Positions 54,581 through 62,907 of a stretch of DNA of 64,000 nt are shown one piece after another. The notes beneath the pieces were generated by a model. That model was not told where the DNA came from. It was given only the letters and a program-made list of their open reading frames with translations, and searched no databases. The position numbers and the translations under genes were made by a program. Source of the stretch: Nesterenkonia haasae (GTDB lineage Bacteria; Actinomycetota; Actinomycetes; Actinomycetales; Micrococcaceae); contig NZ_VFIE01000026.1 in the NCBI RefSeq assembly GCF_010119385.1, positions 1 to 64,000 on the forward strand, written 5' to 3'. The first letter of the stretch is position 1. The number at the start of each line of letters is the position of its first letter.

Positions 54581-56197
54581 GTGACCATGCCCTTATCAAC
54601 TCAGCCCGGCGCCGAAGGGAACACGCCGGTCATCGATGATCCACAGCGACGCCGTGCCATTCTGTGGGCCGTCTGCATCGCCTTAATGGCCGTGGTCGCC
54701 TCCGTCTCTGGACTCAACGTCGCCCAGCCTCAGCTCTCACTCACCTTTGACGCCTCGCAGGGGCAGGTGCTTTGGGTCATCAACACCTACACTCTCACCC
54801 TGGCCGCCCTGCTCCTGCCGCTTGGGGCGATGGGCGACCGTCTGGGGCGCAAGCCGGTTTTGGTGGCGGGGCTCATGATCTTCAGCCTCGCGAATCTCAC
54901 AGCAGCAGTTGCCCCTGCTATGGAGATCATGATCGCGGCTCGTCTGCTCAGCGGTGTCGGTGCGGCGATGATCATGCCCGTGACCTTGTCGGTGATCACC
55001 TCTTCGTTCCCGGACAAAGAGCGCTCCAAGGCGATCGGGATGTGGACTGCGGTCGCCGGTGGCGGCGGCATCCTCGGCATGTACCTCTCTGCCCTACTGG
55101 TGGATCTCGCATCCTGGCGATGGCTGTTCGCGCTTCCTATCGTGCTCACCGTCGTCTCGCTGATGATCGGTCTCCGAGCGGTGCCAAACTCCCGTGAGAT
55201 GCCACCAGGGCGATTCGATGCTCTCGGGGCGGTGGCCTCGATTGTGGCGGCGGTCGGATTCACCTTCTCCCTGCATGAGGCGCCTTCTCTGGGTTGGAGC
55301 GACCCGCTCGTGCTGGTCCCACTTCTCACGGCTGTCACTGCCACTGTTGTGTTCGTGGTCTGGGAGTTGCGCACTCCGTTCCCGTTGCTGGATATCAGAT
55401 ACTTCCGTACCCGGGGACTGTCCTCCGGCACCACGCTCCTGCTCGTTCTGTTTGGTGTGCTGGGCGGCGTCTCGCTGGTGCTGTACCCCTTCTTCCAAGT
55501 CGTTCTTGGATGGAGCGGTCTGCTCGCGACTCTCGGAATGATGCCAATGGCGCTGCTCATGATGTTGGCCTCCGGCCTGGCGCCACGGCTCGCTGCACGC
55601 ATCGGCTCCCGCGCAACCATGGTCGGCGGTCTGAGTGTCGCCACCACGGGGCTCGCACTCATGGCAGGGCTCGTTTCGACCTCCGGCGGATACCTCAGCG
55701 TACTGCCCGGGCTGATCGTTATGGGCCTTGGTGCAGGGCTCGCTATGACACCCTCGACTGAAGCCATCACCTCCTCGCTCCCACGCGAGGCGCAGGGCGT
55801 TGCCTCCGCGCTCAACGACCTCACCCGCGAACTAGGCGCAGCGCTGGGCATCGCGCTTCTCGGAGGCCTGCTCGTGGCTGGCTACCAGGCTGACATTGCC
55901 GAACGTCTGGTTGGTGTGCCGGAGGAGCTTGCAGAGATGGCCAGTGAAGGTGTCGCCAATGCGGCTGCAGCCTCCCAGGGCGCGGGTGAGCATACAAAGC
56001 AGATTCTCATTGCCGGGCAGGAGGCATTCATCGTCGGCTGGCAGCAGGCCATGTGGGTCGGCGTTGCCGTCATGACGGTACTCGTCCTCTTCACTCTTCT
56101 GCGCGGCCCCAAGCGCGTTCCGGCCGTTCTGATAACGGATGAGGCCGTCGCCGATGAGAGCGGGAAGACCGCCGCGGCTGTCCCACACGATGTGTGA
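54581..56197 (+). CDS. MFS multidrug exporter, DHA2 (EmrB/QacA) type
   Basis: 538 residues from GTG 54581, which has AAAGGAA five bases upstream; ATG 54587 is too far. Fourteen helices. GLNVAQPQLSLTFDASQGQ (motif D1-like), GAMGDRLGRKPVLVAG (motif A) and the GVGAAMIMPVTLSVI block identify the family. It follows the methyltransferase and may share its transcript and XRE-cupin control. It probably exports hydrophobic or cationic drugs. Confidence 0.92.
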   Translation: MTMPLSTQPGAEGNTPVIDDPQRRRAILWAVCIALMAVVASVSGLNVAQPQLSLTFDASQGQVLWVINTYTLTLAALLLPLGAMGDRLGRKPVLVAGLMIFSLANLTAAVAPAMEIMIAARLLSGVGAAMIMPVTLSVITSSFPDKERSKAIGMWTAVAGGGGILGMYLSALLVDLASWRWLFALPIVLTVVSLMIGLRAVPNSREMPPGRFDALGAVASIVAAVGFTFSLHEAPSLGWSDPLVLVPLLTAVTATVVFVVWELRTPFPLLDIRYFRTRGLSSGTTLLLVLFGVLGGVSLVLYPFFQVVLGWSGLLATLGMMPMALLMMLASGLAPRLAARIGSRATMVGGLSVATTGLALMAGLVSTSGGYLSVLPGLIVMGLGAGLAMTPSTEAITSSLPREAQGVASALNDLTRELGAALGIALLGGLLVAGYQADIAERLVGVPEELAEMASEGVANAAAASQGAGEHTKQILIAGQEAFIVGWQQAMWVGVAVMTVLVLFTLLRGPKRVPAVLITDEAVADESGKTAAAVPHDV

Positions 56198-56268
56198 GAC
56201 CAGCGCCAGCGTTCAAGCACTGATCCTTCACATCTGAGGTGAGTCCCACACCACTATGTGGTCCGGTG

Positions 56269-56970
56269 TCAGGTTGGGCGCAGCATCCTGCGTTCGGCGC
56301 GCTGCAGGTTGCGACGGAGTTCCTCGCGTGTTTGACCCTCGAAGGACGCCTGCCACATGGGTGTGCCGGGGGTGCTTCGCCAGGATTCACGCAACGGGCT
56401 GTTGTCGACCGTGTCGAACCCGAGCCGGTCGTAGAAGTCCGTGACGAGTTCGACCGCCTCGGGATAGTCGCTCGAGACGGCTAGGGCAGAGCGATCCGGG
56501 GCGCCGGCTGGACGGGCGAGTCGCATCAGCGCTGGAACCTCGTCACCTGGCACCCGCACTTCCGGACGGCCGTGGAACTGGATGTGGCTGAACGCCTTTG
56601 CGAGTTTTGCGCCTGGCAGTTGCTCCTGCCGGAGCTCGTGCACCGTTGTGACGCCGGCATCGACATCAGGGAAGTGGCCGTCCCGCCAGACCATGTAATT
56701 GTTGTTGTCGAGGACTACCTTGCCGGCCAACTCCGCGACTGGCAAAGCGTGCCCAGGCGCGTAAGGGAAGGCGACTACCGCGAAGTCGGCCGCCGCAGCG
56801 GCGTCTGCCGCCCAGGTAGCGCGGGCGCGCGGACCCAGGGCCCGCACCAGAACGTCGAGCGTCTCCGGTGACCGGGAGTTCGCGATGAGGACGTCATATT
56901 CTGCGGCAATGGCCGCACGGGCAAGGGTGCTGCCGGCTTGGCCGGCGCCTAGAATTCCGATGATAGTCAC
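56269..56970 (-). CDS. NADP-binding F420-reductase-like protein
   Basis: 233 residues from GTG 56970 with GAGAG four bases upstream. The N-terminal Rossmann motif is IGILGAGQAGSTLARAAIAA (about 4-23), with SRSP for NADP. KVVLDNNNYMVWRDG and FSHIQFHG follow the pattern of NADPH-dependent F420 oxidoreductase relatives. Many are not F420 enzymes but general NADP-linked reductases. The SDR gene is 38 bp upstream on the same strand; they form an operon. Confidence 0.88.
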   Translation of the reverse strand: MTIIGILGAGQAGSTLARAAIAAEYDVLIANSRSPETLDVLVRALGPRARATWAADAAAAADFAVVAFPYAPGHALPVAELAGKVVLDNNNYMVWRDGHFPDVDAGVTTVHELRQEQLPGAKLAKAFSHIQFHGRPEVRVPGDEVPALMRLARPAGAPDRSALAVSSDYPEAVELVTDFYDRLGFDTVDNSPLRESWRSTPGTPMWQASFEGQTREELRRNLQRAERRMLRPT

Positions 56971-57008
56971 GGGTCTCTCATTCTCGTAGTGTTGCGTGGA
57001 ACTGGGTC

Positions 57009-57692
57009 TTACCAAGGGAGCGGACCGAATTCGTCTTGAAGCGTCCCGGACGGAGCGTCCGCTCCCAGGGTCGCCATGCGGGCGACGACTTGAGCGCTCT
57101 CCGCTGCCGGTCGACCGATACCAAGACCGGCGGTGAGGTCCGTGGCTGTGACGCCAGGCTCCAGGGCGTTGAACCTGATGTCAGGATGGGCCTTGGCGTA
57201 CTGAAGCGTGAGCATCGTCGCCGCGGCCTTCGACGCCGAGTAGAGCGGCGCGCCCAGTCCGTACTCCGGCCGCTGCGGGGTGGTCACTGCCCAGAAAGAG
57301 CCAGCACTGCTGGAGATAGTGAGCACGCTAGGATGGGTCGACTTCCGCAACAGCGGAAGAGCCTGTTCGGTGACACGTACGAATCCTACGGCGTTGGTAT
57401 CGAACGCGCGCAGGGCTGCTGGTCCGCTCAATTCAGTCTCGAGGATGCCCGCGTTGTGCACCAGCGTGTCCAGCCTACCCTCTGCTTGGTCCACGGCGGC
57501 AAGTGCTGCGGTCACCGAGGCATCGTCGGTCACGTCGAGCTGCACGAACCGTCCGCCGATTGCGGCTGCAGCTGCCTCGCCACGTTCTGCGCTGCGCGCA
57601 CCGATGTAGACGACGTTGCCCTGGGCTACGAGCTGCTTGGCAGTTTCGAACCCGATGCCTTTGTTGGCTCCGGTGATGAGTGTGACTGTCAT
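57009..57692 (-). CDS. short-chain dehydrogenase/reductase
   Basis: 227 residues from ATG 57692 with AAGGA five bases upstream. Classical SDR: TGANKGIGFETAKQL (7-21), the NAG motif VHNAGIL, catalytic Ser in ISSSAGSF, and Tyr-x3-Lys in PLYSASKAA. It resembles carbonyl reductase-like bacterial SDRs. It is first in an operon with the NADP-binding protein and divergent from an XRE/MmyB regulator, its probable controller. Confidence 0.92.
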   Translation of the reverse strand: MTVTLITGANKGIGFETAKQLVAQGNVVYIGARSAERGEAAAAAIGGRFVQLDVTDDASVTAALAAVDQAEGRLDTLVHNAGILETELSGPAALRAFDTNAVGFVRVTEQALPLLRKSTHPSVLTISSSAGSFWAVTTPQRPEYGLGAPLYSASKAAATMLTLQYAKAHPDIRFNALEPGVTATDLTAGLGIGRPAAESAQVVARMATLGADAPSGTLQDEFGPLPW

Positions 57693-57703
57693 AGATTTCC
57701 TTC

Positions 57704-57715
57704 CGAAATGTTTCG
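57704..57715. promoter_or_regulatory. candidate XRE/MmyB operator
   Basis: CGAAA-TG-TTTCG, a short inverted repeat, in the 47-bp gap between the SDR gene (start 57692) and the regulator (start 57740). It overlaps the region that should hold both promoters. Confidence 0.4.
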
Positions 57716-57739
57716 CGGGAGTGCGATGTTGAAGACGGT

Positions 57740-58669
57740 ATGTTCGAAAACACCCCGCAACCAGCGCCCCCGTCATCCAGGGGTTTGTCAGAGCCCCCTC
57801 TCCATAAGACCGCATCGTTGTCTGCGTCTTACGCAGATATCGCGCGAGAGCGGGCCAACGCTCTCGGCACTTACCTGCAGGCCCGACGCGCGCGGGTGAG
57901 CCCTCAGCAGGCAGGCCTGCCAGCCAGGGGCCGACGGCGCGTGCCCGGGCTGAGGCGGGAGGAAGTTGCCATGCTCGCTAACATCAGTCTCGACTACTAC
58001 CTTCGCCTCGAAAGAGGCAGGGACCGAAACCCTTCCCAGGAGGTATTGGAGTCGATCGCTCGTGTTCTTCTGCTCGACGAGGAGCACCTGGCTCATCTAC
58101 GATCCCTCACAGGGCAAGAGCCTCGCTCCCGTCCACGGCCGCCACGCAACGAGGCCCCACCGGCGGGCACCCTCTCCCTCCTGGAGGCTCTACCGCAACC
58201 GGCCTTCATTGAGGACCGCTCATTTGACATCGTGGCCTCCAACGCGAAGGCCCGAGCGCTGTCGCCCAGGCTCGCCGAAGGTAGAAATCAGTTGGAAGAC
58301 ATATTCCTGGACCCTCACGAGGTGCCGCTTTACCCTGACTGGGACGTCGTGACCGGATGCCTGGTCGCAGGTGTCCGGCAGGCTGCAGCCCACGCGCTCG
58401 ACGAGCCCCGCCTTGGGGAACTCATTGCCGAGCTGATCCGCAAGAGCCCCCGGTTCCGGGAATTGTGGGGCCAGCACGACGTTCGAAGCCAGCGTGGTGC
58501 CGCACTGCGGATCGATCATCCTCAAGTGGGGGAGATGACGCTTCATCGTGAGCGGTTGGCCGTAACTGGCACCGAGGGTCTGACGCTCGTGGTCCTCCAC
58601 GCAGATCCCAGTTCCGACGATGCCGACAAACTCGCCCGGCTTGACTCGGCGCTCGTCCGGACGGCATAG
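57740..58669 (+). CDS. XRE regulator with MmyB-like ligand domain
   Basis: 309 residues. The HTH (about 40-110) reads LGTYLQARRARVSPQQAGLP, RRRVPGLRREEVAMLANIS and DYYLRLERGRDRNPS. The C-terminal MmyB-like PAS fold (about 145-300) contains AFIEDRSFDIVASNAKARAL. This combination is abundant in actinobacteria and usually sits divergent to an oxidoreductase, as here. The ligand may be a fatty acid or other hydrophobic molecule. Confidence 0.93.
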   Translation: MFENTPQPAPPSSRGLSEPPLHKTASLSASYADIARERANALGTYLQARRARVSPQQAGLPARGRRRVPGLRREEVAMLANISLDYYLRLERGRDRNPSQEVLESIARVLLLDEEHLAHLRSLTGQEPRSRPRPPRNEAPPAGTLSLLEALPQPAFIEDRSFDIVASNAKARALSPRLAEGRNQLEDIFLDPHEVPLYPDWDVVTGCLVAGVRQAAAHALDEPRLGELIAELIRKSPRFRELWGQHDVRSQRGAALRIDHPQVGEMTLHRERLAVTGTEGLTLVVLHADPSSDDADKLARLDSALVRTA

Positions 58670-58702
58670 GGGTCCCTGCAATGTGCCCTTTCCTCCGGGG
58701 AC

Positions 58703-59030
58703 CTAGTGGGCCACGCGCCCCTCTCGTTCGGCCTCGCGAGTCTGCGCGCCGTCCGCAAGCTGCGTATGGGCGACTGTGGCTTCCTCCTCAGTAAAGAGGC
58801 TCGTGGGGGCCGCGTTTTCCACGCCCATACTTCTCGGCAAGCTCGGCCCCATGAGCTGACCACCCAGGATCAGCTCAAGGGCGCGGGCGCGACCAACCAC
58901 GGAGACCATGTATTGCGTTCCGCCACCGCCGGGCATGACGTCCATCATGGCCGCCGCAGATGATCGAGCAATCATCGGCACGAGCGGAGTCTCGGCGGGC
59001 GAGCCTTTTCACTTTGTCCACGTGCGTCGC
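58703..59030 (-). pseudogene. enoyl-CoA hydratase remnant
   Basis: The minus-strand frame contains MPGGGGTQ, then VVGRARALELILGGQL, the core of the crotonase family. It leaves frame after this: the expected continuation AELAEKYG appears in the next frame (about 58815-58845), so there is a frameshift. Upstream, KRLARRDSA fragments in yet another frame resemble the preceding ASRESA region. Both ends of the gene are missing. The interval 59031-59264 shows nothing else recognisable. Confidence 0.7.
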
Positions 59031-59264
59031 CGCTGCGCTCGAGTGTCTAGCGGTCGCGATCGGAGCCTGGCTAGAGGGTGAAGGTCGACCTGGGCTCCTT
59101 GACATTGTCGATGAATCGTTCGCCGCACCCAGACCCGAGCACAGAGGTACAAAAAAACCCTCACCGCAAGCTTTAGGACGTGACTGATTCGGCGATTTAC
59201 CTACGCGTTTCGCATTCGCCGACGTCACTTGTCGGGCCTTTATGGGAAGGTAGAACACACCGAG

Positions 59265-59882
59265 TCAGCCCAGGTCAGGGGCACACAGTCCACCCGGTAT
59301 TAACGAGGCGAGTGTTTGCGCAGCTTCTTCCTCCGTACAATTTCCGCGCACCGTCGCGGCCGACAGCGCCTCGCCAGCGCCCACCAGTCCGACACAGTAC
59401 CGCTCCAGTTCGTCCGAAGATAGGCGACTGTGCGGTCCCAGGGCTGAAACGAACAACTGGACGTATCCGTCAAGTAGCTCTTGTAAAACCGCATCTTTGT
59501 CCGGGCTGCCCGCCAACGCAGCGCCGACTGCTTGCCATTCGCCGCCGGTATCGGAGGCGCATTGAATGTATGCCGCAGCCAAAACCTCGACTGCGTCTGT
59601 CAGGGTGCGTTTACCAGCCAGTTCTTTCCGGAGCCGAGTGGTCTGCTCAATGTCGATGGATTTGAAAAGCTCGACCAGCAATCCCGATCGGGTACCAAAG
59701 TGATCGTAGGCGATCGGTTTCGAAACCCCAGCCCTGGCAGCGAGATGCCCCAGCGTCAGTTGATCTGCGCCTTCCTCTCGGACAATCAGAAGTGCAGTAT
59801 CCAGGAGCTGCTGTCGACGCGCTGCTTTTGGGAGTCTGCGTGATGCAGCCGCGGAGTCTGCAGTCTTGGATTCGTTCTTCAT
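59265..59882 (-). CDS. TetR-family regulator of curA
   Basis: 205 residues. HTH (about 18-68): ARRQQLLDTALLIVREEGAD and LAARAGVSKPIAYDHFGTRSG. A helical C-terminal domain follows. No SD precedes the ATG at 59882. A palindrome TACCATTGGTA lies 23 bp upstream of it, and two close relatives lie before curA, so it probably represses itself and curA. Confidence 0.92.
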   Translation of the reverse strand: MKNESKTADSAAASRRLPKAARRQQLLDTALLIVREEGADQLTLGHLAARAGVSKPIAYDHFGTRSGLLVELFKSIDIEQTTRLRKELAGKRTLTDAVEVLAAAYIQCASDTGGEWQAVGAALAGSPDKDAVLQELLDGYVQLFVSALGPHSRLSSDELERYCVGLVGAGEALSAATVRGNCTEEEAAQTLASLIPGGLCAPDLG

Positions 59883-59904
59883 ACATGCCGCCCGTCGCCG
59901 AACT

Positions 59905-59915
59905 TACCATTGGTA
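59905..59915. promoter_or_regulatory. TetR operator, copy 1
   Basis: TACCA-T-TGGTA, upstream of the TetR gene. It matches the consensus TACYATTRGTA shared with the two sites at 60049-60074. Confidence 0.6.
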
Positions 59916-60047
59916 GATCACTCTACATGTCTCACTGTGGGTTCCCTGGTGGCGCTCCTCTGATCAATTGCTGGCCAGCGGCAGGCAGGCCCTGATGACT
60001 CGTGTCGGAGTCTTGGAATCAATGGGACCCTCAGCCCGCTGTACTTT

Positions 60048-60075
60048 CTACTATTAGTAACCTACTATTAGTAAC
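60048..60075. promoter_or_regulatory. TetR operators, copies 2 and 3 (tandem 14-bp repeat)
   Basis: CTACTATTAGTAAC occurs twice head to tail without spacer (60048-60061 and 60062-60075). Each unit holds the palindrome TACTA-T-TAGTA. TATCAT follows at 60076-60081 as a possible -10. The rest of the 418-bp gap (59883-60300) holds only an unsupported 88-codon frame. Confidence 0.65.
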
Positions 60076-60300
60076 TATCATCGCAGGACACGAAAATGTC
60101 ACACATAACGTGAAACCTCAGCACGACCCGATGAGTTCGCCGCCACAAGAGACGTCATTCGCCGTGACACGGCATGGCGAGTCCTGGCACGGACCCTTAA
60201 TTGAGTCTCGGCTGTTCGCCACCGGCTATGGACTGCAAGTGGTGTCGAGTACGCACCCTGCTGGATAGAGTTCCACGCACATCAATAGAAGGAAAAACCA

Positions 60301-61317
60301 ATGACACCAGAATCACTCACAAGTCTCGAAGTGCGACTGCGGTCGCGACCCAACGGCGATCCCGTTGTGGCGAACTTTGAATTCGCCGAGGTTGATCTGC
60401 CATCGCTCTCGCCGGGGCAAATACTCGTGCGAAACACGTGGATGTCTGTTGACCCGTATATGCGGGGGCGGATGGATGACGTTGAGTCCTACATACCTCC
60501 CTTCGCGTTGGGCAAGCCCCTGGAAGGGAGCGCACTCGGAGAGGTCATAGCTTCTGAGGCTCCTTCATTTCCTGTCGGGACGACTGTGAATCACTTCGCT
60601 GGCTGGCGAACACATGCCGTACTCGATGCCGCAGAAGTCACGTCAGTCGATACCGCCCTGGCATCTCCTGAGGACCATCTGGGCGTTTTGGGCACCACGG
60701 GCCTGACTGCCTATGCATCCCTCACCGAGATAGCCCCGGTGCGCGCTGGAGACATCGTGTTCATCTCCGCGGCAGCCGGAGCCGTCGGCAGTGTTGCGGG
60801 CCAACTCGCCTCCCTGCTCGGTGCCACGCGCGTGATCGGCTCTGCGGGAGGAACTGAGAAGGCGCGTCGAGTGGTAGAAGATTTTGGCTTTGATGCAGCG
60901 ATCGACTACAAGGCAGGAAGTGTCGCAGAGCAACTCGCTGAGGCGGCACCGGATGGGATTGACGTTTACCTAGACATGGTCGGAGCCGAACATCTTGAGG
61001 CCGCGATAGGTGCCATGCGAACGGGGGGACGCATCGCGCTGGTAGGTGCGATCAGCGGCTACAACGCGATCGACGCCCCTAAGGGGCCGTCCAACTTATA
61101 CAATGCCATCGCCAAACGATTGACGTTGCGAGGCATGATCGTCACTGACCACTTGCACCGCTTCTCCGAATACGTTCCGAAAGCCGCGGCTTGGGTAGCC
61201 GATGGCTCCCTGCGCACTGAAACAACTGTCGTGAATGGGCTGGAAAACGCACCGGAGGCTTTCCTAAGCTTGTTCCGCGGCGCCAACACCGGCAAGTTGC
61301 TTGTCCGACTGCACTAA
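60301..61317 (+). CDS. curA: NADPH-dependent alkenal/curcumin reductase-like MDR enzyme
   Basis: 338 residues, zinc-free medium-chain dehydrogenase of the leukotriene-B4 dehydrogenase/CurA group. Features are WMSVDPYMRGRMDD (48-61), GTTGLTAYASL (about 130-140) and the nucleotide motif AAAGAVGSVAGQLA (about 157-170). Such enzymes reduce the double bond of 2-alkenals or 2-alkenones. AAGGAAA lies shortly before the ATG. Control by the divergent TetR protein suggests induction by reactive carbonyl compounds. Confidence 0.93.
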   Translation: MTPESLTSLEVRLRSRPNGDPVVANFEFAEVDLPSLSPGQILVRNTWMSVDPYMRGRMDDVESYIPPFALGKPLEGSALGEVIASEAPSFPVGTTVNHFAGWRTHAVLDAAEVTSVDTALASPEDHLGVLGTTGLTAYASLTEIAPVRAGDIVFISAAAGAVGSVAGQLASLLGATRVIGSAGGTEKARRVVEDFGFDAAIDYKAGSVAEQLAEAAPDGIDVYLDMVGAEHLEAAIGAMRTGGRIALVGAISGYNAIDAPKGPSNLYNAIAKRLTLRGMIVTDHLHRFSEYVPKAAAWVADGSLRTETTVVNGLENAPEAFLSLFRGANTGKLLVRLH

Positions 61318-62172
61318 AGGTCGACGGGGCGAAGGTGCATGTCCCGGAGGCGTCGCGACTAGTTTTGGCAGCTCCAGGCTAAGCGTCGATGGATTTGTCG
61401 ACATGCCCACTAGTTGTCCACTCCGGGACAAAGCCTTCCTTGGTTCCGCATAGGCACGCAATTTGGGCGCTGGGTGTCACTAGGATTTCACTTCTATTCT
61501 GAGGTGGGCTCGGCTGAATCAGCAGGTTGTGTTCCGCACGAGCACCGGCGCAGCTGGGAGAACGAGAGTCGATGCGACTCGCCCAGCTCGTTGGTCGGCC
61601 GTGAAGTTGTCCTGTAGGTCGCTCTCGCTTCGGCGAAGAACTGGGGAGAGCTTGACGAGTCGGCGGTACCTATCATCTCGACCTCCTCAACCGCCACCCG
61701 TCGGGGCCCTTACAGCCATGTAGTCCCTCGAAGTTGAAGATGCTTCGGCTGTCCTGGAAGCTCTACGGGAACTTTGGCGCGCAAACGAACAGGAGAACTG
61801 GGACGCGTGTGTGCAAACCACACTCCTTGAAGTCGCGGGAATGAAGGCCGAAGGCGTTGAGGCGCCGGACGCATCGACCTCATAGTGGGCGCATTCAACC
61901 CTCGCAAGGCTCCACGGGGCCACACTCGAGGATGTATCGAACTCAATGATGCAGGCGGGAATCCATGAGCTCCGCGGGCAAGGGCACATTTGTGGATCCG
62001 CTCGGCCTGGCGCGTCTTGTCAAAGCATTAGGAGGCTCGGAGAGTGGGAAGAGTCGGCAGAATGACGCCCCGCATCTTGCCGCGCAGAGCCCTCGATTCG
62101 GCAAAAGCTTGTCTTTGCGCGGGAGTCCCCCTTGGTGCCACTTGCAAGACCGGCCCCGCTTGACAAGATGTA
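61318..62172. other. 855-bp region without an intact gene
   Basis: No complete gene is supported. A plus-strand frame at 61724-61885 codes for 53 residues with protein-like composition (SLEVEDASAVLEALRELWR, then QTTLLEVAGMKAEG) but has a stop codon immediately before it and no start. After the stop, the same frame continues as ATLEDVSNSMMQAGIHEL (about 61919-61972). These are probably decayed gene pieces of unknown family. Confidence 0.4.
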
Positions 62173-62192
62173 TGTAGTGAGTGTTCACTATC
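62160..62192. promoter_or_regulatory. TetR gene promoter and operator, copy 1
   Basis: TTGACA (62160-62165) is a perfect -35, although no good -10 follows at 17 bp. TAGTGA-N4-TCACTA (62175-62190) is an inverted repeat just before the ATG at 62197. Its reverse strand reads GATAGTGAACACTCACT (62192-62176), repeated almost exactly before the MFS gene. Confidence 0.55.
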
Positions 62193-62196
62193 AAGT

Positions 62197-62760
62197 ATGA
62201 GTTCACCTCGCCAACCCCGTGTCAGCATCGAAGAGCGCCGCGAGCAAATCCTTGACGCAGCGTTGATCGAGTTCGGGCACAAAGGCCTGCATGGGGGCTC
62301 AACTGTCCATCTCGCGAAGGCGATCGGCATCTCGCATCCGAACCTCTTCCGCGTCTTTTCCACTAAGAAGGGTCTATTCATGGCGGTTTTGCAGCGCGCA
62401 TTCGAGACCATCGAGCGCGAGATGATCGTCCCGGGGGAGCGGGCGGAGAATCATCACCTGTGGACTATGGCCCACGGGTGGAGCCGGCTCATGGAGAACC
62501 GGGAGCTGATGCTCATTTTGCTGCAGGGTTTCGCCGCCAGTGCGGACCCGGAGATCAGCGACCTGATGCGCAGCTGGACCGGCGACGTCTTCGAACGAAG
62601 TGAAGGACTTCCCGGTGTCACCACTGATGAGGCCCACTTCTTCTTCGCCAGCGGCATGCTCTACTTGGCTGCCGCCGCGATGGACCTACCGGCCCATCTC
62701 GACGCTGAACCCTGGGCTGAACGTTTCATGAGCTCTGGGGGAATGCCGCCCACCGCGTAA
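62197..62760 (+). CDS. TetR-family regulator of the following MFS exporter
   Basis: 187 residues. HTH (about 10-60): ERREQILDAALIEFGHKGLHG and LAKAIGISHPNLFRVFSTKKG. The ligand domain is helical. It is transcribed in the same direction as the MFS exporter 147 bp downstream, and the same operator precedes both, so it probably represses both. No SD is obvious before the ATG. Confidence 0.92.
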   Translation: MSSPRQPRVSIEERREQILDAALIEFGHKGLHGGSTVHLAKAIGISHPNLFRVFSTKKGLFMAVLQRAFETIEREMIVPGERAENHHLWTMAHGWSRLMENRELMLILLQGFAASADPEISDLMRSWTGDVFERSEGLPGVTTDEAHFFFASGMLYLAAAAMDLPAHLDAEPWAERFMSSGGMPPTA

Positions 62761-62868
62761 AGGTCTTCCTCGCTCTGCTTTGAGCCCGAACTCACCCAGC
62801 CCAGGGATTTCCCCACGCTGATGCGAAGCTCGCCACCGCCGAACTAACAACGTCCAATTTAATCCAAA

Positions 62869-62885
62869 GATAGTGATCACTCACT
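62869..62885. promoter_or_regulatory. TetR operator, copy 2
   Basis: GATAGTGATCACTCACT, 16 of 17 bases identical to the site before the TetR gene, with a perfect core palindrome AGTGATCACT (62872-62881). It lies 22 bp before the MFS start codon. Confidence 0.65.
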
Positions 62886-62907
62886 TTCATCCTGAAAGGC
62901 GCACCTC

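Noticed and set aside
60002-60268. An 88-codon plus-strand frame between TetR and curA
   Set aside because: It overlaps the tandem operators and probable promoter, has no SD and shows no recognisable domain.
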